Shown here one piece after another: positions 53,391-61,890 of a stretch of 64,000 nucleotides of DNA (within the stretch, counting starts at the first letter, position 1; the number at the start of each line of letters is the position of its first letter). The notes below the pieces were generated by a model that worked only from the letters and a program-made list of their open reading frames with translations, was not told where the DNA came from and did not search any database. Location of the stretch: positions 1 through 64,000 of the forward strand of contig NZ_BCQQ01000009.1 of the NCBI RefSeq assembly GCF_001552155.1, in the 5' to 3' direction. Source of the DNA: Actinomadura formosensis NBRC 14204 (lineage in GTDB: Bacteria; Actinomycetota; Actinomycetes; Streptosporangiales; Streptosporangiaceae). The position numbers were made by a program, and so were the translations under genes.

Positions 53391-53395
53391 GACGG

Positions 53396-54334
53396 TCAAC
53401 CCTCCTGCCCCTCTGGATTCTCCCGGACATACCGCCACAGATCTTCCGCCCTGATTATATTTCCATCGGGCCAGGGGTTGTGTAAATAGTGCTCATAGAT
53501 ATTGTACAGTAATTTCTGTACAGCTCCTATTGTCACCATTGGCGGGTCTCCGTAGAAGGTTTCGAGCGCGCCGATATCGAGGTCCGGGAACGTCCGCCCG
53601 CACCCCGGGACGTGGATTCGGGAGCGGGCGAACTCCGCCACGTCACCGCGCTTGAGGATGCCGAGGTTAAGGCGGAGCGGATGCGCCTCGCCCACCGGCT
53701 GCTCGGGAATGTGCGGCAGGTTCACCGCCGTGGTCTCGGCGAAGATCAGGAGCTTTCTGGAGGTGCCCGACCAGTACTGGGCCACCTCGGTGGCCTGCTC
53801 GGCGCGCGGCGTCCGCACGATGAGGACGTGCCCGTCCAGGACGGCGTCGCCGACGGCGCGCATGTACTCCTCCAGCGTCGGCGGCTCGTCGCCGCTGTCC
53901 GCGGGCGCGGTGTACCGGCCGGAGTCGAACACGTCCTGGGTCTTGGCGGCCTCGATGGCGAGCCGCCGGCCCACCATGACGACGCGCTGCTTGGTCGTCA
54001 GGTCCGGGCTCTGCCCGACATGGGCGAGCGAGATCTCGCGCGCCTGTACCCCCTGCGCGTTCAGCGCGCGCGCCGCGCTGGTGGCGCAGCGGTTGAGGAG
54101 CGAGGTCTTGCCGCATCGCGACGGCCCGTGGGCCACGGCGAACAGGCCGGCCTCCTGGAGCGTGCCCAGGTCCTTCATGACCTCCTGGAAGATCTCGTAG
54201 CACGGTTCCGTGTTGTCGACGGCGATGTGGCACTTCTGGCAGTCGCCTCCGCACGTGCACTGCAGCGCGGGGGCGGCATGGAACCGGTTCTCCGGTCGCC
54301 TGAGCGGATTGACGCGCCCGTCCGGCTCGGTCAT
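53396..54334 (-). CDS. P-loop ATPase with N-terminal cysteine cluster, second gene of operon
   Basis: 312 residues. A CTCGGDCQKC motif (Cys26, 28, 32, 35; Cys45 nearby) could bind zinc or an Fe-S cluster. Walker A GPSRCGKT follows at 70-77, and VLIVRTPRAEQ and KLLIFAETTAV lie on later strands. No family recognised. It overlaps the upstream membrane-protein gene by four bases (ATGA) and ends just before the larger ATPase. The two ATPases probably act together. Confidence 0.75.
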   Translation of the reverse strand: MTEPDGRVNPLRRPENRFHAAPALQCTCGGDCQKCHIAVDNTEPCYEIFQEVMKDLGTLQEAGLFAVAHGPSRCGKTSLLNRCATSAARALNAQGVQAREISLAHVGQSPDLTTKQRVVMVGRRLAIEAAKTQDVFDSGRYTAPADSGDEPPTLEEYMRAVGDAVLDGHVLIVRTPRAEQATEVAQYWSGTSRKLLIFAETTAVNLPHIPEQPVGEAHPLRLNLGILKRGDVAEFARSRIHVPGCGRTFPDLDIGALETFYGDPPMVTIGAVQKLLYNIYEHYLHNPWPDGNIIRAEDLWRYVRENPEGQEG

Positions 54335-55170
54335 GCCGGACGCCGCATGGTCTTGCCGAGCCGCCGGGGACGTTCGAGGGCCGCGGCGATCTTCAGCGCC
54401 TCTTCCTGCGCCTTGTCCAGCCGGGCGAGGAGTTCGTCCACCGCCGTGCCGCGCTGATCGGCCTGTTCGGGCCAGCGCATTCGCCTGATGTCCGCGTCCA
54501 GTTTCGCGACGTCCTCACCCAGGCTCTTGGGCAGCCACCACTTCCGGTACCGGTTCGCGGTGCGCCGCAGTTCCGCCGTGAGCACGCTCAGGGGCTCGTC
54601 CATGGCCGGTTCCTTCTCGCGTCCCTGCCGGGTGCGCCAGGCGTGCAGGCAGGCCCGGCAGGCGCGTGCGTAGGAGGTCGCCGCCGCGTGCAGATCGGCG
54701 GCCGCCCGTTCCGCGGCGGCGTGCCCGGCCCCGAGCCTGTTCACCCCGACCGTGAGCATCGCGCCGAAGGCGGCGGAGACCAGGCCGAGGAACGTCGTGA
54801 ACCCGGTGGTCCACCACTGCGGGGACACGGACCGGGGCGAAGGCAGTTTCCTTTCGGCGGTGAGCGCCGCGCAGGCGCGCCTGAACCCCGCCGGATCACT
54901 GCGCTGCCACTGCGCCACGGTGAGGCCCTCCCCGGGGGTCCCGCTCGTCAGGACGAGGTGATCGCCGTCCGCCGCCTTGCGGGCGGCCTCCAGTTTGACG
55001 GCGGCGTCCACAAGCGGACGTGCGTTCTCGGATTTCAGGCAGTACAGGGTGCTGCCGTCCGCGGTGGGATCGGGGGTGGGCGCGGCCTCGGCGGTACCAC
55101 CGGCCATGGCCAGCAGGGCGATCTGCCCCAGCAGCACGGCTGACATCACACGGCCGACCTGCCACCCCAT
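54331..55170 (-). CDS. Signal-peptide/one-TM sensor-like protein, first gene of operon
   Basis: 279 residues. Signal peptide 1-30 (VLLGQIALLAMAGGTAEAA). An external domain of ~90 residues has two cysteines, Cys44 and Cys100, likely disulfide-linked. One membrane helix (~120-143) is followed by a cytoplasmic helical domain (~135 residues) with more cysteines (RACRACLHAW). The ATG at 55170 is 7 bases after GGGAGGA. It is the promoter-proximal gene of the three-gene unit, so it may sense an outside cue and pass it to the two ATPases. Confidence 0.75.
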   Translation of the reverse strand: MGWQVGRVMSAVLLGQIALLAMAGGTAEAAPTPDPTADGSTLYCLKSENARPLVDAAVKLEAARKAADGDHLVLTSGTPGEGLTVAQWQRSDPAGFRRACAALTAERKLPSPRSVSPQWWTTGFTTFLGLVSAAFGAMLTVGVNRLGAGHAAAERAAADLHAAATSYARACRACLHAWRTRQGREKEPAMDEPLSVLTAELRRTANRYRKWWLPKSLGEDVAKLDADIRRMRWPEQADQRGTAVDELLARLDKAQEEALKIAAALERPRRLGKTMRRPA

Positions 55171-55946
55171 GCAGGGTCCTCCCGCGTCGTCCTTCGCGAG
55201 AACCGTAACTCGCGTGGGGCAGCAGGATAAAGGCATTCTGTTGCGCAATATGAGACTTTCGCCAAGGCCACTTCCGGACTGACGCCCGCGCGTTTGGACA
55301 TCCGGCCCATTCCGCCATTGATCGCCGTGGTGACCATGGTTCTCACCACCCCGAAACAGAAACGGTGCGCCGGCCCCCGTGCCCGTCTCCGGACACGCGG
55401 CGTCCGGTCCCCGAGCAGGGCTTCCGGGTCAGATGCGTTGATGATCTCCTGCTGCGTCCCGCCGGGGATGAGCGCCCACCACTGCCCGGTGCAGGCACCC
55501 CACCAGCAGAGGACGCCGGAGCGCTCCTGCGACTCGGTGATTTCCGTCGCGAAAGGCCGGGCCGAGTCGGGCGGGGGAGTGAGCCGTGGTGCGCCGGTCG
55601 TTCCCCGCTGGTGCGTCTGGGCCGCGAGGGCGGCCGTCACGTACGGGGTGAGGATCCGGGTGATCCGCTCGGCCGCGCGGACGGGCTCAGTGTGCGGGGC
55701 GAGGTCCTCGCCGGTGCTCGACCGGTACAACCAGATGTCGGGTGTCGTTCCGGGGACGGACGTGATGCTCTCGCCGAAGTCCGGCACGGCCGGGCCGAAG
55801 ACCCGGAGGAGCGGGAACGGGCCGTCGTAGCGCGGGACGGCCTTCCATCCTTCACGGATGACTTCTTGCGCAAGTCGGTCAAGGTGGACCGTAACGGGGG
55901 AAATCGGGGCACCGGCGTTCAGGTTCTTCGGTTCGACCCGCTTCAT
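55146..55946 (-). CDS. Conserved hypothetical protein, cassette copy B with aberrant C-terminus
   Basis: 266 residues. The first ~185 match the copy at 5839-6411 (VTVHLDRLAQEV, VPRYDGPFPLLRVFGP, YRSSTGEDLAPHT, WWGACTGQWWALIPG). After ASDPEALLG the sequence leaves the paralogue and runs ~80 further residues into the promoter region of the next operon, overlapping its start by 25 bp. A frameshift or deletion near 55395 is likely. The upstream gene's TAA abuts its ATG directly. Confidence 0.65.
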   Translation of the reverse strand: MKRVEPKNLNAGAPISPVTVHLDRLAQEVIREGWKAVPRYDGPFPLLRVFGPAVPDFGESITSVPGTTPDIWLYRSSTGEDLAPHTEPVRAAERITRILTPYVTAALAAQTHQRGTTGAPRLTPPPDSARPFATEITESQERSGVLCWWGACTGQWWALIPGGTQQEIINASDPEALLGDRTPRVRRRARGPAHRFCFGVVRTMVTTAINGGMGRMSKRAGVSPEVALAKVSYCATECLYPAAPRELRFSRRTTREDPAWGGRSAV

Positions 55947-56204
55947 TTACCAACGCACCCACTTACTGGGGTCCGACTTCCTTCGCTTGGACGCGCGACG
56001 GAGTTCGTCGGTGAGCGCCTTACGGAGTTCTTCTGCGGTGTTGCGTACAACGGTCGGCTCTACACCGGCCTTTGGGGAGCGCATAGCGGCAACCCAGAAA
56101 CCGGGCCTTCCGTCGTGGCGTGTGGTACGCCAGATTCGGTGACCCGGGAAGTCCTCGCGGAGTCGAGTCAACGCCTGGTCAGCGGGATTGGCGGGCGTGT
56201 CCAT
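55947..56204 (-). CDS. Small conserved hypothetical protein, cassette copy B
   Basis: 85 residues, paralogue of 6411-6668 (GHRIWRTTRHDGRPGFW, SPKAGVEPTVVRNTAEEL). It is the first gene of the two-gene unit divergent from the intact XRE regulator. The 150-bp divergent promoter is itself conserved with copy A (TGTGATCGGGTTATC shared). Function unknown. Confidence 0.75.
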   Translation of the reverse strand: MDTPANPADQALTRLREDFPGHRIWRTTRHDGRPGFWVAAMRSPKAGVEPTVVRNTAEELRKALTDELRRASKRRKSDPSKWVRW

Positions 56205-56359
56205 GATCAGTACGAACTTTCGGTGTGATTTCTCTCCGTTACCGCCCCCAATCTTCCTGTGATCGGGTTATCTTCTGTAAGAGCAAGAAGTCAGGCGAAA
56301 GAAACCCCCCCCGCATGCGATCGGCAAGTCGCATCGCTTTCGTATCTTGGAGGCTCCCC

Positions 56360-57187
56360 ATGCCCCGTCGCCCCCGCGACCCCGGTGTCCCGTCCTCGCC
56401 GGCCGAGTACTTCGGTACGGAACTACGGGCTTATCGCGAAGCGTCCGATTTGTCCCGGCCACAGCTGAGCAAGAGGCTCGGATTCACCCCGCAGTGGATC
56501 GGACAGATCGAATCGGGCAATTCCGCACCTTCCGACGAGTTCGCCATGGCGTGCGACACCTTCTTCACGACGAACGGGTCCTTCTACCGCATCTGGGAGT
56601 GGATCCAGGACTTCGGCCGCCTCGCCGTCCTGCCCCCGGGCTTCCCTGACTTCATCGCGCGGGAACGAGAGGCCGAGGTGGTCTACATCTTCGAGACCAT
56701 GGTCATCACCGGGCTGTTCCAGACGCCCGAGTACGCACGCGAGGTGCTCAAGCTGGGGAAGACAGCCGACGCGGTCGAGCAGCTCGTTGCAACTCGGATG
56801 GAGCGACAGGAGATCCTTGGGCGGGAGAACCCGCCCCACGTGGTCGCAATCTTCGATGAGGGCGCCATCCGTCGTCCGATCGGAAACCTGGACGTGATGA
56901 AAAAGCAGATCCAGCACCTCATCGAGCTAGCGGAACTGCCCGACATCACAATCCAGATTGTCCCGACCACCAAGGGCGCCTACGAGGGATTGCCTGGTGC
57001 ATTCACAATCCTGGGTTTCCAGGAGGAGCCGGGTGCTGTGCGCGTCGAGGGTCACATAGGTGGCCAGATCGTCGATCACCCTATGGCTGTCCGGAAGTAT
57101 GGGGTACGTTTCGATTTGATCAGGGCTTCGGCGATGACAGCCGAGGACTCCCTGAGCCTCCTCCGGACGATCTTGGAGAGCCTATGA
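56360..57187 (+). CDS. XRE-family regulator with DUF5753 domain (cassette copy B, intact)
   Basis: 275 residues. HTH ~22-55 (LSKRLGFTPQWIGQIESG), then the DUF5753 domain (~95-270; ITGLFQTPEYAREVL, VATRMERQEIL, IQIVPTTKGAYEGLPG). It is the intact twin of the frameshifted gene at 6821. The ATG follows GGAGG at 7 bases. Its stop overlaps the DUF397 gene (ATGA). Such pairs control development or local accessory genes in actinomycetes; the divergent two-gene unit is the likely target. Confidence 0.93.
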   Translation: MPRRPRDPGVPSSPAEYFGTELRAYREASDLSRPQLSKRLGFTPQWIGQIESGNSAPSDEFAMACDTFFTTNGSFYRIWEWIQDFGRLAVLPPGFPDFIAREREAEVVYIFETMVITGLFQTPEYAREVLKLGKTADAVEQLVATRMERQEILGRENPPHVVAIFDEGAIRRPIGNLDVMKKQIQHLIELAELPDITIQIVPTTKGAYEGLPGAFTILGFQEEPGAVRVEGHIGGQIVDHPMAVRKYGVRFDLIRASAMTAEDSLSLLRTILESL

Positions 57188-57543
57188 ACACACAGCACCC
57201 GTGGGCTGTGCAATGGCGCAAGAGCAGCCACAGCGCTGACACTGGCGGACAGTGCGTTGAGGTTATGTTGGTGCCGTCAGGGTGGCAGAAGAGCAGCTAC
57301 AGCACTGATACCGGGGACCAGTGCGTCGAGGTAGCGCCCATGCTGCCAATCTTCGCTGCTGAGTGGCAGAAGAGCAGCCGCAGTACGGACACCGGGGGTG
57401 CGTGCGTCGAGGTGGCGGACTTGGCGGCGGCGGTGGCGGTTCGGGACTCCAAGGATCCGGACGGGCCGAAGCTGATCTTCGAGCCGGCCGCATGGCAGGC
57501 GTTCGCGGACCGGATCAAGGGCGGCACCCTCGACCTGACCTGA
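57184..57543 (+). CDS. DUF397 protein with three tandem repeat units
   Basis: 119 residues, about twice the usual ~60. Three copies of the DUF397 opening (WRKSSHSADTGGQCVEV, WQKSSYSTDTGDQCVEV, WQKSSRSTDTGGACVEV) precede one full ending (VRDSKDPDGPKLIFEPAAWQAF). DUF397 proteins partner DUF5753 regulators as small antagonists. The repeats probably arose by slippage, and the central units lack the second half. Translationally coupled to the regulator. Confidence 0.9.
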   Translation: MNTQHPWAVQWRKSSHSADTGGQCVEVMLVPSGWQKSSYSTDTGDQCVEVAPMLPIFAAEWQKSSRSTDTGGACVEVADLAAAVAVRDSKDPDGPKLIFEPAAWQAFADRIKGGTLDLT

Positions 57544-57557
57544 CCCAGACGAGAAAG

Positions 57558-57597
57558 AGCCCCCGTACCGTGCGGAGTGCGCGGGCCGGGGGCTTTT
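57558..57597 (+). terminator. Rho-independent-like terminator after DUF397
   Basis: AGCCCCCG and CGGGGGCT arms with a 21-base loop, followed by TTT, lie 15 bp after the DUF397 stop. I see no gene in the rest of 57598-57898 apart from the promoter at 57833. Confidence 0.6.
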
Positions 57598-57832
57598 CAC
57601 GTCCGCCCCTGCTTCGTTGCCCCATCATGATGTGCCGCCGCTGCGGGCCGGTGTCCTCCAGGTGCTTGATCGCGGCCCCGGCCGCACGACCCGGCGGATC
57701 GCGGCCACATTCGGACAATCCGAACCTGTGCATTCGGCCCTGGGCCGGGCGATTTTGGAACGGGACGAAAATGCTGCTGCGGTATCTATGTGTTTGCGGT
57801 GATTCGTGCGTTTAGTCGAGAAGGTCAACTTC

Positions 57833-57861
57833 TTGACATGAACAAGGTTCACGCGTAGTTT
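57833..57861 (+). promoter_or_regulatory. Sigma70-type promoter for the DUF6879 operon
   Basis: A consensus TTGACA (57833-57838), a 17-base spacer and TAGTTT (57856-57861). It lies 38 bp upstream of the ATG at 57899. Confidence 0.6.
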
Positions 57862-57898
57862 CTTCGCCGGAAGTCATCGAATTTTCGGAGCCACCCTG

Positions 57899-58168
57899 AT
57901 GAATCGGCCATGGGAAGCCGATGTCGCCGCGTCGTTCCTGCGGCGCCTCGGGAAATCGGCGCAAGAACTGGGGAACACTGGCGGACGGGACGGCTGCCCG
58001 GACATCTGGGAACTCGACAACGGTGATGTCGCAGTGATCGGCCGCGACCTCACGGACGCTTATCTGTCCAGGTTGCCGGGAGACGCCGCCGTCGCGGCGG
58101 ACGAGCGGATCGTGATCATCCCGCGCAGCACTCTGATCGCGGCGAAACACGATATTCCCGATGCCTGA
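57899..58168 (+). CDS. Small conserved hypothetical protein, first gene of DUF6879 operon
   Basis: 89 residues: RPWEADVAASFLRRLGKSAQEL, then GGRDGCPDIWELDNGDVAVIGRDLT and VIIPRSTLIAAKHDI. A family common in actinomycetes next to DUF6879 genes, role unknown. GGAG lies eight bases before the ATG. Overlaps the next gene by eight bases. Confidence 0.8.
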   Translation: MNRPWEADVAASFLRRLGKSAQELGNTGGRDGCPDIWELDNGDVAVIGRDLTDAYLSRLPGDAAVAADERIVIIPRSTLIAAKHDIPDA

Positions 58169-58802
58169 TCTCACCCGTCTCAACGATTCACTCGGGGAGC
58201 GTCTGCCCCTGGAGGAATATCGTCATGACTTCCGGGATCGGCAGTGGACGATCGAGGGCGAGGACTCCTGGAAGCTGGAGCGCGCCCAGCATTTCATCGA
58301 GCCCGGGTTCCCGAGCTGGGACGCCTTCGCGCGCGGTGACTGGGACACGGCGATCCGGCTGATCGACGACGAGCGGGAATGGATTGCGGAATTCTCCACG
58401 CGGGCCAGGGAGAAGCGCATCGGCCTCTACCGCGTGCGGGTGGTCGAGGAACCGCTGACCCCGTACCTCCAGTGGGAGTTGCATCTGCTCAGGCTGCGGG
58501 CCGAGTGCGGCGAGGCCATCCGGGTGGTGGACGCCGACGCGGTCGCCCGGCACGAGCGGTCCCGGCCGCTGCCGGAGCTGATCACCCTCGGTGCGTCCAC
58601 GCTGTACCGGATCATCTACGACGATGAGGGGGCGCTGGACGGCGCGGTCCGGTTCACCTCGCCCGCTCTCGTCGCCGATGTCGTGGCCGCGACCCGCGAA
58701 CTGTTCCGCCGGGCCGAAGACGTGGAGTCGTTCTTCCGGCGGAGGGTCGCCGGCTTGCCGCCGCCGCGCCGGAGCACGCTCACCAGGTGCGATGGCGGGT
58801 GA
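58161..58802 (+). CDS. DUF6879 family protein
   Basis: 213 residues. Openings LPLEEYRHDFRDRQWTIEG and SWKLERAQHFIEPGFPSWDAF plus LYRVRVVEEPLTPYLQWEL and YDDEGALDGAVRF are typical of the DUF6879 family. These proteins often accompany HTH regulators and small acidic partners in actinomycetes; activity unknown. It overlaps both the gene before it and, by 11 bases, the NB-ARC gene after it, so the three form one operon. Confidence 0.85.
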   Translation: MPDLTRLNDSLGERLPLEEYRHDFRDRQWTIEGEDSWKLERAQHFIEPGFPSWDAFARGDWDTAIRLIDDEREWIAEFSTRAREKRIGLYRVRVVEEPLTPYLQWELHLLRLRAECGEAIRVVDADAVARHERSRPLPELITLGASTLYRIIYDDEGALDGAVRFTSPALVADVVAATRELFRRAEDVESFFRRRVAGLPPPRRSTLTRCDGG

Positions 58803-61158
58803 CGACGCCCGCGCCGAGCTGTCCGCCGCCGACATCGGCAGCGTCGTCCAGGCCCGCGACATCAGCGGCGGCGTCCACGTCCACCGGCCCCGGGGGAACG
58901 CGCCGTTGCCCCGTCAGCTTCCGGGGGACGCGCACGGGTTCGTCAACCGGACGGGCGAGCTCGGCCTGCTCGACCGGGCGCTCGACGAGCAGGACCGGCG
59001 AAACCCGATCACGCTCGTCGTCGGCACCGCAGGCGTCGGCAAGACGTCCCTCGCCGTCCACTGGGCGCATTCCCGCCGGGACCACTTCCCGGACGGCCAG
59101 CTCTACGCGAACCTGCGCGGTCACGCGCCGGGCGAACCGGCCACCCCGCTGCGCGTTCTGGAAGGGTTCCTGCCGGCGCTCGGCGTCGCGCGGCAGGCGA
59201 TCCCCGGTGACGTGGACCAGTGCGCGGCGCTGTACCGGTCGCTGCTGGCAGGCCGCCGGATGCTGATCGTGCTGGACAACGCGGCGAGCCCCGCGCAGGT
59301 GCGGCCGCTGCTGCCCGGCGCCCCCGGCTGCGCGGTCGTCGTGACGGGCCGCGGGACACTGCCGGGCCTCGTCGCGCGGGACGGCGCCGAGCGGATCACA
59401 CTGCGGCTGCTGGCGGAACGGGAGGCGGTGACGCTGCTGCGCGAGGCCGGTCTCGCGCCCCGCCGGGACGACCAGGCGCGGCTGGCGGAGCTGGCGAAGG
59501 TGTGCGCCTGCCTTCCGCTGGCGCTGCGGGTCGCCGCCGAACGCGTCATCGCCCGCCCGTGGACTCCGCTCGCCGAGATGATCGCGGAACTGAGGGGCGA
59601 GTCCGGCCTGCTCGAAACACCGCTCGCGGGGGACGACGCGGATGACGCGGACGCGATCCGCGCCGTGTTCACCTGGTCGTACGGGGCCCTGCCCGCGCCG
59701 GCGGCCGGGCTGTTCCGCGTCCTGGCGCTGCATCCCGGCCCGGATTTCGACGCGGACGCGGCGAGCGCACTCGCCGGGACGGGGCCGCGCGCGGTACGCC
59801 GTCCGCTGGAGGTGCTGACCGGCGCGCACTTACTCGAACCGGGGCCGGGGGGACGTTTCCAGTTCCACGAGCTGCTGCGGAGTTACGCCATGCACAGGTT
59901 CAGGCAGGAGGACGGGCCGGACGAGCACCGCCGTGCGATGCGGCGGATGCTGACCTGGTACCTGTACACGGCGGACGCGGCGCAGACCTGGATCAACCCG
60001 CAGGAGCGCAACGTCCGGCTGCCGCGCCCGGAGCGCGACGTCGAACCGCTGCGGTTCGACTCCTACGACGGCGCCGTCCGATGGTACGAGGCGGAACGCG
60101 CCAACCTGGTCGCGGCGACGCGGGCCGCCGCCGACAACGGCCTGCCCGAGCACGCGTGGAAGCTGTCGGTGGTGCTGCGCAACATCTACATGCGCTTCAA
60201 CCCGTTCGAGGACTGGGTGACCACCAGCCGGATCGGCCTGGAGGCCGCGCGCCGGACCGGCGACCGGGCCGGTGAGGCCGAACTGCTGGAGAGCCTCGGC
60301 ATGGCCTACACCCAGGCGCACCGGCTGGAGGAGGGCGCGCGGTCGCACGGCGCCGCGCTGCTGATCCGCCGGGAATCGGGCGACCGCGAGGGCGAGGCGC
60401 TGTCACTGAACGACCTCGGCCTGGTCTACCTGCGCAGCCGGCGCCTCGACGAGGCCCGGGAGATGTTCGAACGCGGGATGCGGGTGTACCGGGCGCTGGA
60501 CGACCCGCACTGGGAGGCGGTGCTCGCCGCCAACCTCGGCGAGGCCCGCGCCGAACTCGGCGACCTGGACGGGGCGGAGACCACGGTGCGGCACGCCCTG
60601 GCACTGTTCCGCGAGCGCGCCGAACGCGGTGGCGAGGGCAACGCGCTCCGGCTGCTCGCCATGGTCCGGCGGTCCCAGTCGGACGTGCCGGGCGCCCTGG
60701 AGGCCGCCGGCCGCGCCGTCGCGATCGCGCGGGACCACGCCAACCCGGCCTGGGAGGGGTACTGGCTGCTGGAACTGGCCAGGGCGCAGCGCGAGGCGGG
60801 CGACGCCGGCGCGGCCCTGGCCGGCTGCCGGCGGTCGGTGGAACTGCACCGGCAGGTCGGCGACCGCGTCCGCGAGGCCCTCGCCTGGTACGGGTACGGC
60901 GAGGCGGGCAGGGAACCGTCCCGGCTCGAAGAAGCGGAACACGCCCACCGCCGGGCCGTCGACATCCTGCGCGGCTACGGCGACAACCGCTGGCCGCTGG
61001 CGCTGGCGCTGAACAACCTGGCGACCGTCCTCACCGAGCTGGACCGCCGCCCCGAAGCCCTCGACCCCTGGGCGGACGCCCTGCACCACCTCACCGGCTT
61101 CACCGACCCGGCCGCCGTCCGCCTGCGCGCCCGCATCGAACACGCCCTGCACCCGTAG
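58792..61158 (+). CDS. NB-ARC/TPR STAND protein (AfsR-like, lacking the DNA-binding head)
   Basis: 788 residues. A short N-terminus mentions no HTH; NB-ARC follows with Walker A VVGTAGVGKTSLAV (~80) and Walker B LIVLDNAAS, then RNBS/GLPL-like LPLALRVAAERV and a winged-helix MHD-like part. About eight TPR-like repeats (ALSLNDLGLVYLRSRRLDEAREMFERG-type, quoted in part) fill the last ~350 residues. A regulator or signalling switch, third gene of the DUF6879 operon. Start is a weakly supported ATG; AGGTG lies three bases before it. Confidence 0.88.
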   Translation: MAGDDARAELSAADIGSVVQARDISGGVHVHRPRGNAPLPRQLPGDAHGFVNRTGELGLLDRALDEQDRRNPITLVVGTAGVGKTSLAVHWAHSRRDHFPDGQLYANLRGHAPGEPATPLRVLEGFLPALGVARQAIPGDVDQCAALYRSLLAGRRMLIVLDNAASPAQVRPLLPGAPGCAVVVTGRGTLPGLVARDGAERITLRLLAEREAVTLLREAGLAPRRDDQARLAELAKVCACLPLALRVAAERVIARPWTPLAEMIAELRGESGLLETPLAGDDADDADAIRAVFTWSYGALPAPAAGLFRVLALHPGPDFDADAASALAGTGPRAVRRPLEVLTGAHLLEPGPGGRFQFHELLRSYAMHRFRQEDGPDEHRRAMRRMLTWYLYTADAAQTWINPQERNVRLPRPERDVEPLRFDSYDGAVRWYEAERANLVAATRAAADNGLPEHAWKLSVVLRNIYMRFNPFEDWVTTSRIGLEAARRTGDRAGEAELLESLGMAYTQAHRLEEGARSHGAALLIRRESGDREGEALSLNDLGLVYLRSRRLDEAREMFERGMRVYRALDDPHWEAVLAANLGEARAELGDLDGAETTVRHALALFRERAERGGEGNALRLLAMVRRSQSDVPGALEAAGRAVAIARDHANPAWEGYWLLELARAQREAGDAGAALAGCRRSVELHRQVGDRVREALAWYGYGEAGREPSRLEEAEHAHRRAVDILRGYGDNRWPLALALNNLATVLTELDRRPEALDPWADALHHLTGFTDPAAVRLRARIEHALHP

Positions 61159-61228
61159 GACCGGAGACGAGGTGCCGGACGATTCCGGCCGATGCCGGGG
61201 CCATCGAGGGCGGCGGTAGCCTCGGTCG

Positions 61229-61792
61229 GTGTCCGCCTCACTGCGAACCGGCCGGCTGCTGCTGCGCCGATGGGAACCCGCCGACCGCGAACCGTTCGCC
61301 GCGATGAACGCCGACCCGGAGGTCATGGAGCATTTCCCGGCCCCTCTCACCCTCGCCGAGAGTGATGCGCTGGTCGACGCCATCGAGGCCCGCTTCGATG
61401 AACACGGGTTCGGTTTCTGGGCCGTGGAGGTCGCAGGCACGGGCCGGTTCATCGGGTTCACCGGCCTGTCGGTACCGCGCTTCCACGCCCCTTTCATGCC
61501 CGCGGTGGAGATCGGCTGGCGCCTCGCCCGGTCCGCCTGGGGCCACGGCTACGCCACCGAGGCCGCCCGGGGCGCCCTCGGTTTCGGCTTCGGCGACCTG
61601 GGGCTCGACGAGGTCGTCTCCTTCACCAGCACCACCAACCTCAAGTCCCAGGCCGTCATGAAGCGCCTCGGCATGACCCATGACCCCGCCGACGACTTCG
61701 ACCACCCCCTCGTGGAGGAAGGGCACCGTCTGCGGCGCCACCTTCTCTGGCGGCTCAGGGCCGCCGATTGGCATGGTCGAAAGGCCGGTTGA
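61229..61792 (+). CDS. GNAT-family N-acetyltransferase (RimJ/RimL-like)
   Basis: 187 residues. Opens LRTGRLLLRRWEPADREPFAAMNADPEVM, typical of the RimJ/RimL branch; the acetyl-CoA loop appears around EIGWRLARSAWGHGYATEAARGAL. Target unknown. GTG start at 61229. Confidence 0.9.
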   Translation: MSASLRTGRLLLRRWEPADREPFAAMNADPEVMEHFPAPLTLAESDALVDAIEARFDEHGFGFWAVEVAGTGRFIGFTGLSVPRFHAPFMPAVEIGWRLARSAWGHGYATEAARGALGFGFGDLGLDEVVSFTSTTNLKSQAVMKRLGMTHDPADDFDHPLVEEGHRLRRHLLWRLRAADWHGRKAG

Positions 61793-61820
61793 CCTGGGGT
61801 TGCGAAGGTCCTTCCCGGGA

Positions 61821-61857
61821 TGGACGTTGGTCCCTGGTGAGGCGGGACCCCGTGGGC
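61821..61857. promoter_or_regulatory. DosR-like boxes (hibernation-factor promoter)
   Basis: TGGAC-GTTG-GTCCC (61821-61834, one mismatch) and a weaker GGGAC-CCCG-TGGGC at 61844-61857, 23 bp on. They end 33-56 bp before the ATG at 61891. Confidence 0.5.
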
Positions 61858-61890
61858 AAAGGTGGAGGCAAGAAGGAACAAGGGGGTCGC

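Noticed and set aside
57363..57815. Plus-strand frame running from within DUF397 to past its terminator
   Set aside because: It crosses the terminator and has no start signal; out-of-frame shadow.
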